The translations under genes were made by a program, and so were the position numbers. A DNA stretch of 64,000 bases, taken from contig NZ_RFFH01000013.1 in assembly GCF_003696265.1 (NCBI RefSeq), forward strand, positions 1 through 64,000, read 5' to 3'. Below the pieces are notes generated by a model that was not told where the DNA came from, did not search any database, and saw nothing but the letters and a program-made list of their open reading frames with translations. Below are positions 34,191 through 42,837 of this stretch, one piece after another. This stretch comes from Nocardia stercoris. GTDB lineage: Bacteria; Actinomycetota; Actinomycetes; Mycobacteriales; Mycobacteriaceae. The first letter of the stretch is position 1, and each line of letters starts with the position of its first letter.

Positions 34191-34285
34191 GGTGCGAGCT
34201 CCTGCGCGAATGGACTTCGATCAGACGGAATGTCGGTCGGACGTCGGGCGTAGCGCTGAGTAAGAGGTTCAGCGGGCGCCATCAA

Positions 34286-34321
34286 CCGGTCGGCGCGAGA
34301 AGACGCGGAAAGGCCGACCGG
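34286..34321 (-). promoter_or_regulatory. Attenuator-like hairpin touching the polycysteine ORF stop
   Basis: A perfect 9-bp GC-rich stem (34286-34294 with 34313-34321) with an 18-nt loop begins on the base next to the TAG of the leader peptide. A ribosome stalled on the Cys codons would cover or free the upstream arm, so this is the natural switch. No U tract follows, suggesting rho or translation control rather than an intrinsic terminator. Confidence 0.6.
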
Positions 34322-34408
34322 CTACCGGCACAGGCAGCAACAACCGCCGAGGCGGCACAGGTCTACTGTGCGGCGTCGGGTGAGCATCAGCTCTCGGCAG
34401 GTTTGCAC
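34322..34408 (-). CDS. Leaderless polycysteine leader peptide (cysteine-responsive attenuator)
   Basis: A 28-codon frame from GTG 34408 to TAG, with cysteines at 4, 18, 24, 25, 26 and 28 and the ending GGCCCLCR. It lies upstream of DUF4395-rhodanese-DUF1416. In mycobacteria leaderless polycysteine short ORFs upstream of the cysA2 operon have been shown to act as cysteine-responsive attenuators, and this is the equivalent position. The GTG is exactly seven bases after TAAACT (34416-34421), so transcription would start on it. An in-frame ATG at 34387 would give 21 codons but leave an unexplained leader. Confidence 0.8.
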   Translation of the reverse strand: MQTCRELMLTRRRTVDLCRLGGCCCLCR

Positions 34409-34415
34409 GTCGAGA

Positions 34416-34421
34416 AGTTTA
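34416..34421 (-). promoter_or_regulatory. -10 element of the polycysteine leader transcript
   Basis: TAAACT on the minus strand, seven bases before GTG 34408; fixes the leaderless start of the leader ORF. Confidence 0.55.
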
Positions 34422-34467
34422 CCCGGTTCGTGCCGGGAATAGGACCCCGGGTCCACCGCGACGGTGA

Positions 34468-34908
34468 TCACGCCGCTTTTCGGTCCGCGAGCGGGGACAG
34501 CGCCGACCGCAGCTCGGCAGCCTTCGGAACACCGGAAATGCGGAAGCGCTCCTGCCCGGCACCGTCGAACACGAACGTGGTCGGCAGCGACAGCACGTTC
34601 AGTTCCCTTGCCAGATCGGGCTCGGCGTCGATGTCGAGTTCCACGTCCAGCGGCGGCGCGGGACTGTCGGCGAGGTCGGCGGTCACCGCCGCGACCACGC
34701 GCCGCACCGCGGCACAGGGACCGCACCAGGTCGCCGAGAAGTGCAGCACCACCGGCACTCCGGCGCCGACCCCGGCACCCGCGAGCAGGGAAGCGCGGGC
34801 CGATTTCGCGGGATCGCTGGGCCGGATCCGGCCGTTGCGGCGGCGCAGCAACAACCCGGCCGCGGTCGCCGCCACCAGGAATACCGCCGCGAGCAGAAGT
34901 GGAGTCAT
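34468..34908 (-). CDS. Membrane-anchored thioredoxin-like protein (ThiX type)
   Basis: A 146-residue protein with one N-terminal hydrophobic anchor (residues 3-21) and a thioredoxin domain whose redox motif is WCGPC (C62, C65), followed by the cis-proline SLPTTF. The anchor has no cleavage site. The ATG overlaps the preceding DUF2993 stop by 4 bp (ATGA). It corresponds to Rv0816c. It reduces or exchanges disulfides; its partner may be the products of the adjoining sulfur operon. About 59 bp after its stop the promoter of the polycysteine leader begins. Confidence 0.88.
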   Translation of the reverse strand: MTPLLLAAVFLVAATAAGLLLRRRNGRIRPSDPAKSARASLLAGAGVGAGVPVVLHFSATWCGPCAAVRRVVAAVTADLADSPAPPLDVELDIDAEPDLARELNVLSLPTTFVFDGAGQERFRISGVPKAAELRSALSPLADRKAA

Positions 34909-35855
34909 GAGCGGGCGAACCGATTCAGATCGACGGTGGTGTGGTCGGCGTTGCCGGTGACGGTGATATCGCCGCCGCGCGCCCGCACGGTCTCCGGGCG
35001 CACCCCGAACGGCATGTTCCGAGTGTCGATGGTGCGGGTGAACCGGGCGAACACGTTCGGTTCCTCGGCGGGCGGCACGGTGACCGCCTTCTGATGCTTG
35101 TCGGCGGCGTCGGCTTGGCCGGTGGCCACGATCCGGACCTGATCACCGTCGAGCAAAAGGTCGGCGTACACACTGACCGTGGTGGTGGGCTTGGTCTCGC
35201 CTTCGAGCGGGATACTGCCGGTCAGGACCAGCGGGCCGGACGTGGTGGTACCGGATCCACCCGATCCGCCGGACCCGTCGGACTTGTCACCGGCCGGGGT
35301 GTTCACCGACAGGTCCGCGATGCCGAAGATCCGGCTCAGCTCGGTCGGCTGGATGGTCATGGTGCTCACCACCCGGTCGACCGGGACCGCGCGGATATTG
35401 CCGCTGTTGAGGTCCCGCCAGGACAGGTGGACGCCGTAGAGGTCCGCTTCGAGCGCGATCTGGCCCGGGATGTCCGGCCGCATCATGCGGGCGCCGATAC
35501 GCACCTTCTTGAACCGGTCACCGAGCGCTTGCACCAGGAACGACCGCCAGCCGTCCTCCACGGTGACGCCCGGGTCGGCGTCGAGCTGGGTGTCCACCCG
35601 CAGCGCCCGCGACATCCGGTACTCGGTGAACGCGGCGGCGGTGAAATCGCTCACTACCGCCAGCCCGACCACCAGCAGCAGGGCGATCAGCACGGTCCGG
35701 CGGGTGAACCGAGGTTTGGTCCGGCCGGCGGGGTCACCGGCGACCATGTCCGCACCGAGCGTCCCGGTCGCGCCGTCGGTCGGCACCCCGGCGTCGACAC
35801 CGGGGTCACGGCTCGGAACGGGCCGGCTGGTGGGCGTGCCCGGTGAGTTACCCAT
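34905..35855 (-). CDS. DUF2993/LmeA-type lipid-binding protein
   Basis: A 316-residue protein with a Pro/Gly-rich cytosolic N-terminus of about 50 residues, one transmembrane helix (about 52-72, TVLIALLLVVGLAVVSDF) and a DUF2993 domain outside, interrupted at about residues 190-207 by a Gly/Ser-rich loop. Rv0817c, the syntenic protein, belongs to the LmeA family, periplasmic lipid-binding proteins involved in lipomannan elongation. A TATCGT hexamer lies six bases before the ATG, again suggesting leaderless transcription. It is the first gene of a coupled pair with the thioredoxin. Confidence 0.82.
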   Translation of the reverse strand: MGNSPGTPTSRPVPSRDPGVDAGVPTDGATGTLGADMVAGDPAGRTKPRFTRRTVLIALLLVVGLAVVSDFTAAAFTEYRMSRALRVDTQLDADPGVTVEDGWRSFLVQALGDRFKKVRIGARMMRPDIPGQIALEADLYGVHLSWRDLNSGNIRAVPVDRVVSTMTIQPTELSRIFGIADLSVNTPAGDKSDGSGGSGGSGTTTSGPLVLTGSIPLEGETKPTTTVSVYADLLLDGDQVRIVATGQADAADKHQKAVTVPPAEEPNVFARFTRTIDTRNMPFGVRPETVRARGGDITVTGNADHTTVDLNRFARS

Positions 35856-36076
35856 AGGGGCACGATATCTGTTCCCACCTCGGGTGACGAACGGGTGTGA
35901 CGAGGTGCTTCCCCGTCGGCGCGCGGCCCGGGGCGGGGCGGTTCGCGGCCGTGAGTTTGCCGTGGTCGCCGCCGACCGAGCCGGGTCGCGGGACTGGAGT
36001 GCGTGGTGAAGGGTGATCAGGCGCTAATGTAGGGCTCGAGATTTCTTGTGCACATGCCAGATGGGAGGAGTGCCGC

Positions 36077-36844
36077 GTGGAGCTGCTCCTGCTGACCTCC
36101 GACTCGAACCCGGAGTCGGTGCTGCCGTCGTTGTCGTTGTTGCCGCACAATGTCCGGCCCGCGCCCACCGAGGTGTCGTCGTTGTTGGAGGCGGGTACCG
36201 CCGACGTCGCATTGGTCGACGCCCGCACCGACTTGGCCGCGGCTCGTGGGTTGTGCCGGTTGCTGGGTAGTACCGGTACGTCGGTGCCGGTCGTCGCGGT
36301 GTTGACCGAGGGCGGACTGGTGGCGGTCAACGCCGACTGGGGTCTGGACGACATCCTGCTGCCCGGTACCGGTCCCGCGGAGCTGGACGCCCGGCTGCGC
36401 CTGCTGGTCGCCCGCAACGGCGGCTCGGCGAGCCCGGAGAACACCGGCAAGATCACCCTGGGCGAGCTCGTGATCGACGAGGGCACCTACACCGCGCGGC
36501 TGCGCGGTCGCCCGCTCGACCTGACCTACAAGGAATTCGAGCTGCTCAAGTACCTCGCGCAGCACGCCGGCCGGGTTTTCACCCGCGCGCAGCTGCTGCA
36601 GGAGGTGTGGGGCTACGACTTCTTCGGTGGCACCCGGACCGTCGACGTCCACGTGCGGCGACTGCGGGCCAAGCTCGGCACCGAGTACGAGTCGCTGATC
36701 GGTACCGTGCGCAACGTCGGCTACAAGGCGGTGCGCCCGGCCCGGACCACCACGGCCAAGGGCGAGTCCACCACCACGTTCCCCGACGACGACGCCGACG
36801 GCAGTGATACCGCGCTCAGCGCGGCGAACGGACTCCGTCCGTGA
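36077..36844 (+). CDS. glnR: Orphan OmpR-family nitrogen regulator GlnR
   Basis: A 255-residue regulator with an atypical receiver domain (1-110) and an OmpR winged helix (LTYKEFELLKYLAQHAGRVFTR, then GTRTVDVHVRRLRAKLG). D48, the residue that is structurally needed but not phosphorylated in GlnR, is present (LVDAR). No sensor kinase is adjacent. GlnR activates ammonium and nitrate assimilation genes. The GTG at 36077 is set by GGGAGGAG (36063-36070). Its stop overlaps the mshD GTG by 4 bp. The C-terminal 30 residues are a Thr/Asp-rich extension. Confidence 0.9.
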   Translation: MELLLLTSDSNPESVLPSLSLLPHNVRPAPTEVSSLLEAGTADVALVDARTDLAAARGLCRLLGSTGTSVPVVAVLTEGGLVAVNADWGLDDILLPGTGPAELDARLRLLVARNGGSASPENTGKITLGELVIDEGTYTARLRGRPLDLTYKEFELLKYLAQHAGRVFTRAQLLQEVWGYDFFGGTRTVDVHVRRLRAKLGTEYESLIGTVRNVGYKAVRPARTTTAKGESTTTFPDDDADGSDTALSAANGLRP

Positions 36845-37752
36845 CCGTGCAGTCGCAGTCCGGTACCGCCTGGCTCACCGAAGTTTCCGCCGACACCGCC
36901 GCGCAACTGCGGTCGCTGTTCGAGCGGGCCACCGAAACCGACTCGGTGGCACCGATTTCCGAGCAGGCCGTGCTGTCGCTGAACGGCGGGACGCATGCCC
37001 GGCACCTGATCGCCACCGACGCCGGCCGAATTGTGGGTTACGCGAATCTTGCGCCCGGGCACGGCCCGCACCCCGCCATGGCCGAGGTGGTCGTCGACCC
37101 GCCGTCGCGGGGTCGTGGCATCGGAAACGGCCTGGTCGCAGCGGCTTTGGCCGCCGGGGGCAGCGATGCCCGGGTGTGGGCGCACGGCAATCTGCCGGCA
37201 GCCCGCGCGGTCGCCGGCCGGCTGGGGCTGACGGTCGCGCGCGAGCTCTGGCAGATGCGGGTGAACCTGGCAGAATCCGGGCTACCGGAACTGCCCGCCC
37301 GCTCCGACGTGGTCCTGCGCACATACGCCGGGCCGGAAGACGACGCCGAACTGTTGCGGGTGAACGCCGCCGCATTCGACTGGCATCCCGAGCAGGGCGT
37401 CTGGACCGAGGCCGATGTGGCGGCCCGGCGCGAGTCCGAGTGGTTCGATCCGGCCGGCCTGATCATCGCCACCGACGCCGCCGATCCGGCCCGCGTCCTG
37501 GGCTTCCACTGGACCAAGATCGAGCCGGCGGCACCCGGCGAGGGCGAGGTCTACGTGGTCGCGGTGGATCCGGCGGCGCAGGGGCGCGGCCTGGGCCGGT
37601 TGCTGACCGTGGCCGGGATGGCGCACATGCGGGCGCGCGGCGCGGACCGGATCCTGCTGTACACCGAGGCCGACAACACCGCCGCCGTGCACACCTATTC
37701 GCGGCTGGGTTTCGCGGTGGCGCATGTGGATGCCGCATACCACCGTCCGTGA
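36841..37752 (+). CDS. mshD: Mycothiol synthase
   Basis: A 303-residue protein of two GNAT domains; the C-terminal one is active and acetylates Cys-GlcN-Ins to complete mycothiol. The acetyl-CoA loop VDPAAQGRGLGRLL is clear in domain 2; domain 1 has a similar VDPPSRGRGIGNGL. It ends with AYHRP, a family feature. Translation is coupled to glnR (GTGA). Mycothiol is the main low-molecular-weight thiol in this group, linking the gene with the nearby sulfur genes. Confidence 0.93.
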   Translation: MTVQSQSGTAWLTEVSADTAAQLRSLFERATETDSVAPISEQAVLSLNGGTHARHLIATDAGRIVGYANLAPGHGPHPAMAEVVVDPPSRGRGIGNGLVAAALAAGGSDARVWAHGNLPAARAVAGRLGLTVARELWQMRVNLAESGLPELPARSDVVLRTYAGPEDDAELLRVNAAAFDWHPEQGVWTEADVAARRESEWFDPAGLIIATDAADPARVLGFHWTKIEPAAPGEGEVYVVAVDPAAQGRGLGRLLTVAGMAHMRARGADRILLYTEADNTAAVHTYSRLGFAVAHVDAAYHRP

Positions 37753-37832
37753 GCGCCGGAACCGCCGCAACGCTGTGACGCGCGCTACTTCATAGCAAAT
37801 ATCACACATCGGGCGCGGAATTGGGCCGGGTT

Positions 37833-37854
37833 GTTCACTCGGCGTTCACCGACC
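37833..37854 (+). promoter_or_regulatory. PHO-box-like direct repeat upstream of pstS
   Basis: Two 11-bp units, GTTCACTCGGC and GTTCACCGACC, directly abut, 152 bases before the pstS start. GTTCACC repeats at an 11-bp spacing are the known actinobacterial PhoP binding pattern. This explains phosphate-starvation control of pst. Confidence 0.75.
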
Positions 37855-38005
37855 CAGGTCCAAATGTCAACCGGTCGAACTTACGTTGAGTTCGGGCGGT
37901 ACACACATCGCCTGGTGCGCAAGTTCCCTGCGAACGGCACACCGCCAAGCACCCGTCCGGTCGTTGAGGGATCGGGCGTGTACTAAGCGATTCCCGGAGG
38001 AATTG

Positions 38006-39127
38006 GTGAATCTCAAGCGCAACAGTGCTCTCCTCGGTGTGCTGGCCGCCACTGCGGCCCTGACCCTGTCGGCCTGCGGTAGCGACAACAACACCTCGAC
38101 CTCGGCGTCCGACGCCCCGGCCGCGCACGTCGACTGTGGTGGCAAGAAGGCCCTGAAGTCGAGCGGTTCCACCGCGCAGAAGAACGCGATGGACCGTTTC
38201 GTCGCCGCCTACCAGAAGAACTGCGACGGCTACAACCTCGACTACACCGGTAACGGTTCCGGTGCCGGTGTCAACGAGTTCATCGGTGGCCAGACCGACT
38301 TCGGTGGCTCCGACTCGCCGCTGGACCCGTCCAAGCAGGAGCCGGAAAAGGCTGCGGCGCACTGCAACTCGCCCGCGTGGGACCTGCCGACCGTGTTCGG
38401 CCCGATCGCCGTCGCCTACAACCTGAACGGTGTCGACGGCCTGGCCCTCGACGGCCCGACCCTGGGCAAGATCTTCACCGGCCAGATCACCAAGTGGAAC
38501 GACCCGGCCATCAAGGCGCTGAACACCGGCATCGCCGACAAGCTCCCCGACCTGGCCATCGGCGTGATCTACCGTAGCGACCAGTCGGGCACCACCGACA
38601 ACTTCCAGAAGTACCTGAAGGCCGCCTCGAAGGGCTCCTGGGGCAAGGACGCCGGCAAGGACTTCCAGGGTGGCACCGGTGAGGGCGCCAAGGGCAGCGA
38701 CGGCACCTCCGCCGCGGTCAAGAACACCGTCGGCGCGGTCACCTACACCGAGTGGTCGTTCGCGCAGTCGAACAACCTGAAGACCGCCGGCATCGTGACC
38801 GACGCGTCGGTCAAGCCGGTCGCGCTGTCCATCGACTCCGCGCAGAAGGCCGTCGCCGGTGTGAAGGTCAAGGGCGACGGTAACGACCTGGTGCTCGACA
38901 CCAGCTCGTTCTACAACCCGACCGACGCCGCCGCGTATCCGATCATGCTGGCCACCTACGAGATCGTCTGCTCGAAGTACGCCGACGCCGACACCGGCAA
39001 GGCTGTCAAGGCGTTCCTGAGCTCGGCCATCCAGAACGGTCAGGTCGGCCTGGACCAGTCCGGCTACGTGCCGCTGCCGGACTCGTTCAAGGCCAAGCTG
39101 ACCACGGCCGTCGCCGCGATCAACTGA
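38006..39127 (+). CDS. pstS: Phosphate-binding lipoprotein PstS
   Basis: A 373-residue lipoprotein. Residues 1-23 form a signal peptide and the lipobox LSAC gives C24 as the lipidated residue. The mature protein has the phosphate-site motifs LKSSGSTAQ, DFGGSDSPL and RSDQSGTTDNF. It captures phosphate outside the membrane for PstCAB. The GTG at 38006 is five bases after GGAGG; upstream in-frame codons lack a signal sequence. An intercistronic hairpin lies between it and pstC. Confidence 0.95.
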   Translation: MNLKRNSALLGVLAATAALTLSACGSDNNTSTSASDAPAAHVDCGGKKALKSSGSTAQKNAMDRFVAAYQKNCDGYNLDYTGNGSGAGVNEFIGGQTDFGGSDSPLDPSKQEPEKAAAHCNSPAWDLPTVFGPIAVAYNLNGVDGLALDGPTLGKIFTGQITKWNDPAIKALNTGIADKLPDLAIGVIYRSDQSGTTDNFQKYLKAASKGSWGKDAGKDFQGGTGEGAKGSDGTSAAVKNTVGAVTYTEWSFAQSNNLKTAGIVTDASVKPVALSIDSAQKAVAGVKVKGDGNDLVLDTSSFYNPTDAAAYPIMLATYEIVCSKYADADTGKAVKAFLSSAIQNGQVGLDQSGYVPLPDSFKAKLTTAVAAIN

Positions 39128-39156
39128 TAAACCGATGACACTGCACAACCAGCTTG

Positions 39157-39194
39157 CCGCGGGGGGCCGGACCGATGTGTCCGGTTCCCCGCGG
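39157..39194 (+). promoter_or_regulatory. Intercistronic hairpin between pstS and pstC
   Basis: A 15-bp stem with two G-U pairs (39157-39171 with 39180-39194) and an 8-nt loop, in the 85 bases between the pstS stop and the pstC start. It probably stabilises the pstS message or reduces read-through so that the binding protein is made in excess. Confidence 0.65.
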
Positions 39195-39212
39195 GGCGGA
39201 GATACTGATCCC

Positions 39213-40184
39213 ATGCCGAGCACACAGACTCCGGCCGCGTCGGCGCCCGCGCTTCGTGGTCACAGCAAGACTCCGGAGCTCGTCTTCCGGTCCCTGGCGA
39301 CCGCCGCAGGTGCGACGATCGTCGTCGCCATCGTCGCGATCGCGGTGTTCCTGCTGGTTCGTGCAGTGCCATCGATCAACGCCAACGAGGCGAACTTCTT
39401 CACCAGCGCCGACTTCAAGACCGGCGACGCGCACCACCTGCAGTTCGGTATCCGCGACATGTTCATGGTGACCGTGCTCAGCGCGGTGTTCGCGCTGGTG
39501 CTGGCGGTTCCGGTCGGTGTCGGCATCGCGCTGTTCCTGACCCAGTACGCGCCCAAGCCGCTGGCGCGCCCGTTCGCCATCCTGGTCGACCTGCTGGCGG
39601 CGGTGCCCTCGATCGTGTTCGGCCTCTGGGGTTTCCAGGTGCTGGCCGGGCACATCAAGCCGCTGCAGCATTTCCTGAACGACAATCTGGGCTGGCTGTT
39701 CCTGTTCAAGAACGGCAACGTCCTGATCGACGGTGGCGGCACGATCTTCACCGCCGGCGTGGTGCTGGCGATCATGATCCTGCCGATCATCACCTCGGTC
39801 AGCCGCGAGGTCTTCCAGCTGACCCCGCGGTCGCAGATCGAGGCCGCGCAGGCGCTCGGCGCGACGAAGTGGGAAGTCGTGCGGATGACCGTGCTGCCCT
39901 ACGGCCGCAGCGGTGTGATCGCCGGTTCGATGCTCGGCCTGGGCCGCGCGCTCGGTGAGACCATCGCGGTCCTCATCGTGCTGCACACCGCGACCAAGCC
40001 GGGTAACTGGTCGCTGTTCGACGGAGGTTTCACCTTCGCCTCCAAGATCGCCGCGGCGGCTTCGGAGTTCACGCAGCCGCTGCCGACCGGCGCCTACATC
40101 GCCGCCGGTTTCGTGTTGTTCGTCCTGACCTTCGTGGTCAATGCCCTGGCCCGTCTGGCGGCCGGTGGAAAGGTGAACGGCTGA
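39213..40184 (+). CDS. pstC: Phosphate ABC transporter permease PstC
   Basis: A 323-residue permease with six hydrophobic helices and the EAA-type loop EAAQALGATKWEVVRMTVLP. ATG 39213 follows GCGGAG and lies just after the hairpin; an in-frame ATG at 39135 would put the start within the hairpin region and lacks a ribosome binding site. The stop overlaps pstA (TGATG). Confidence 0.92.
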   Translation: MPSTQTPAASAPALRGHSKTPELVFRSLATAAGATIVVAIVAIAVFLLVRAVPSINANEANFFTSADFKTGDAHHLQFGIRDMFMVTVLSAVFALVLAVPVGVGIALFLTQYAPKPLARPFAILVDLLAAVPSIVFGLWGFQVLAGHIKPLQHFLNDNLGWLFLFKNGNVLIDGGGTIFTAGVVLAIMILPIITSVSREVFQLTPRSQIEAAQALGATKWEVVRMTVLPYGRSGVIAGSMLGLGRALGETIAVLIVLHTATKPGNWSLFDGGFTFASKIAAAASEFTQPLPTGAYIAAGFVLFVLTFVVNALARLAAGGKVNG

Positions 40185-41086
40185 TGGCCACCACGACTCT
40201 CGACCAGCCGGTCAAGGCACCCACGTTCCGTCAGGTGAGCCCCGCTCGCCGGCTGAAGAACCAGATCGCGACCGTCGTGATGTGGCTGTCGTTCCTGATC
40301 GCGCTGATCCCGCTGGGCTGGGTGCTGATCACCGTGATCCAGAAGGGCGCGCCCGCCCTGATGCGTAGCGGCTGGTTCACCAAGTCGCAGAAGGGCATCC
40401 TGCCCAACCAGTTCGGTGGCGGTGTGTACCACGCCATGTACGGCACCATCGTGCAGTCGGCGATCGCGGCGGTCATCGCGATCCCGCTCGGCGTGCTGGC
40501 GGCGATCTACCTGATCGAGTACGGCCGCGGCTGGCTCGCCAAGACCACCACCTTCATGGTCGACATCCTGGCCGGTGTGCCCTCGATCGTCGCGGCGCTG
40601 TTCATCTTCGCGCTGTGGATCTCCACGCTCGGCATGCAGCAGAGCGCCATCGCGGTCTCCTTCGCCCTGGTGCTGCTGATGCTGCCGGTGGTGGTGCGCA
40701 GCACCGAGGAGATGCTGAAACTGGTCCCGGACGACCTGCGCGAGGCCTCCTACGCGCTGGGTGTGCCGAAGTGGAAGACGATCGTGCGGATCGTCGTGCC
40801 GACCGCCGCGCCCGGCATGATCAGCGGCATGCTGCTGGCGATCGCCCGCGTCATGGGTGAGACGGCGCCGGTGTTGGTGCTCGTCGGCTACTCCAAGGCG
40901 ATCAACACCGATATCACCAGCGGAAACATGGCTTCGCTGCCGCTGATGATCTATCAGGAGCTGACCAATCCGTCGCCGGCCGGTGTCGAGCGGGTGTGGG
41001 GTGCGGCGCTCACCCTGATCCTGATCATCGCCATCCTGTACCTGGCCGCGGCGGCCGCCAACAAGTTCCTCACCCGGAACCGATAG
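40184..41086 (+). CDS. pstA: Phosphate ABC transporter permease PstA
   Basis: A 300-residue partner permease with six helices and the loop EASYALGVPKWKTIVRIVVPTA that contacts PstB. It starts on the last base of the pstC stop codon, so translation is coupled. pstB follows after 21 bp. Confidence 0.94.
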   Translation: MATTTLDQPVKAPTFRQVSPARRLKNQIATVVMWLSFLIALIPLGWVLITVIQKGAPALMRSGWFTKSQKGILPNQFGGGVYHAMYGTIVQSAIAAVIAIPLGVLAAIYLIEYGRGWLAKTTTFMVDILAGVPSIVAALFIFALWISTLGMQQSAIAVSFALVLLMLPVVVRSTEEMLKLVPDDLREASYALGVPKWKTIVRIVVPTAAPGMISGMLLAIARVMGETAPVLVLVGYSKAINTDITSGNMASLPLMIYQELTNPSPAGVERVWGAALTLILIIAILYLAAAAANKFLTRNR

Positions 41087-41107
41087 CAGCGAACGGAACA
41101 TCGACTC

Positions 41108-41884
41108 ATGGCCAAGCGGATCGACGTCAAAGATCTGAACATTTTCTACGGGCAGTTCCACGCCGTCGCCGACGTGTCGCTGACCGTGCTCCCGCGCAGT
41201 GTCACCGCGTTCATCGGTCCGTCCGGTTGCGGTAAGTCGACGGTGCTGCGGTCGCTGAACCGCATGCACGAGGTGACGCCGAACGCGCGGGTCGCCGGTG
41301 GCGTGCTGCTCGACGGTGAGGACATCTACGGCGCGAACATCGACGCGGTCGGGGTGCGGCGCACCATCGGCATGGTATTCCAGCGCGCGAACCCGTTCCC
41401 CACCATGTCGATTCGCGACAATGTGGTGGCCGGCCTGAAGCTGCAGGGTGTGCGGAACAAGGCTCAGCTCGACGAGGTCGCCGAGCGTTCGCTGCGCGGC
41501 GCGAACCTCTGGAACGAGGTGAAGGACCGCCTGGACAAGCCGGGCGGCGGCCTCTCCGGTGGTCAGCAGCAGCGACTCTGCATCGCGCGGGCCATCGCGG
41601 TGTCGCCGGACGTGCTGCTCATGGACGAGCCGTGTTCGGCGCTGGACCCGATCTCCACGCTGGCGATCGAGGACCTGATCTCGGAACTCAAGCGGGACTT
41701 CACGATCGTGATCGTGACCCACAACATGCAGCAGGCGGCGCGCGTCAGCGACCAGACCGCGTTCTTCAACCTGGAGGCGCAGGGCAAGCCGGGCCGGCTG
41801 ATCGAGATCGACGAGACGGAGAAGATCTTCTCCAACCCGGCGCAGAAGGCGACCGAGGACTACATCTCCGGCCGCTTCGGGTAA
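41108..41884 (+). CDS. pstB: Phosphate ABC transporter ATPase PstB
   Basis: A 258-residue ATPase driving phosphate import. Walker A (GPSGCGKST), signature LSGGQQQR and Walker B (LLMDEPCSALDP) are all present, and the Cys after DEP is typical of PstB. It corresponds to Rv0820 (phoT). A perfect terminator follows. Confidence 0.95.
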   Translation: MAKRIDVKDLNIFYGQFHAVADVSLTVLPRSVTAFIGPSGCGKSTVLRSLNRMHEVTPNARVAGGVLLDGEDIYGANIDAVGVRRTIGMVFQRANPFPTMSIRDNVVAGLKLQGVRNKAQLDEVAERSLRGANLWNEVKDRLDKPGGGLSGGQQQRLCIARAIAVSPDVLLMDEPCSALDPISTLAIEDLISELKRDFTIVIVTHNMQQAARVSDQTAFFNLEAQGKPGRLIEIDETEKIFSNPAQKATEDYISGRFG

Positions 41885-41897
41885 CCGTTCGGCACGG

Positions 41898-41940
41898 AAA
41901 AGGCGTGTGGCCCCGGATAATCCGGGGCCACACGCCTTTT
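41898..41940. terminator. Perfect 20-bp bidirectional terminator between pstB and phoU
   Basis: The two 20-base arms (41898-41917 and 41921-41940) are perfectly complementary around a TAA loop, with AAAA and TTTT ends, serving both convergent genes. Confidence 0.95.
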
Positions 41941-41954
41941 CGGGTTTCGCGGTG

Positions 41955-42632
41955 CTACTCCGTAGCCGGATCGGTGTCGGGCGGCAGCACACCGGTGACG
42001 AGGAAGACGACTCTCCGGCCGATCTCGACGGCGTGGTCGGCGAAACGCTCGTAATAGCGGCCCAGCAGCGTGACGTCGACCGCGGCGGCGACGCCGTCCT
42101 TCCACTCCCGGTCCATCAGCAGCGTGAACAGATGCTTGTGCAGGTCGTCCATCGCCTCGTCGTCGACATTGAGCTGCGCCGCGCGGTGCGGGTCGCGGGA
42201 CTCCAGCACCTCCTTGGCGGCGGCACCCATGTTGACCGCGATGCGGCCCATCTCCGCGAAGTAGCCGTTGACCGACTCGGGTAGCGCGTGGTTGGGGTGG
42301 CGGCGCCGGGCGACCTTGGCCACGTGCAGCGCGAGCACACCCATGCGGTTCACGTCGCCCACGATCTGGATGGCGGACACGACCTGGCGCAGATCACCGG
42401 CCACCGGCGCCTGCAGGGCCAGCAGCGCGAACGCCTTCTCCTCGGCGAGCGTGTTCATCTCGGCGATGCGGTCGCCTTCGCCGATCACCTGCTCGGCGAG
42501 CGGCAGATCGGCTTCGAGCAGGGCCTGGGTGGCCTGCTCCATCAGGGTGCCGGCGACACCGGCCATCTCGCCCAGCAGACCCGCGAGATCGGCCATTTGT
42601 TCGTTGTAGATGACACGCATGAAATCAGACAT
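41955..42632 (-). CDS. phoU: Phosphate-specific transport accessory protein PhoU
   Basis: A 225-residue all-helical PhoU/PhoY protein with the two conserved metal-site motifs (ExxxD-type, as VIGEGDRIAEMN and MGVLALHVAKVARRR). It links the Pst transporter to the phosphate sensor kinase and damps the Pho response. It is convergent with pstSCAB rather than being in the operon, as is its M. tuberculosis counterpart phoY2. Confidence 0.93.
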   Translation of the reverse strand: MSDFMRVIYNEQMADLAGLLGEMAGVAGTLMEQATQALLEADLPLAEQVIGEGDRIAEMNTLAEEKAFALLALQAPVAGDLRQVVSAIQIVGDVNRMGVLALHVAKVARRRHPNHALPESVNGYFAEMGRIAVNMGAAAKEVLESRDPHRAAQLNVDDEAMDDLHKHLFTLLMDREWKDGVAAAVDVTLLGRYYERFADHAVEIGRRVVFLVTGVLPPDTDPATE

Positions 42633-42837
42633 TAGTGGGTCGCCCTGACCAAGTCACGAATTTCAAGTGAACCGGGGGTGCTGGCCATCAGGGGTCCAAA
42701 CCCTGAGGTGAGAGCCGTATCACGGCAATCCGCCGGACTCCGGCCCGATACCGTCCGGACGGTCCGCGTGTGTGACGAAAACAGTCGCGTCCGATTGCCG
42801 CCGGATCCGGGACGCCCGGATCGGTTGAATCGACCGC

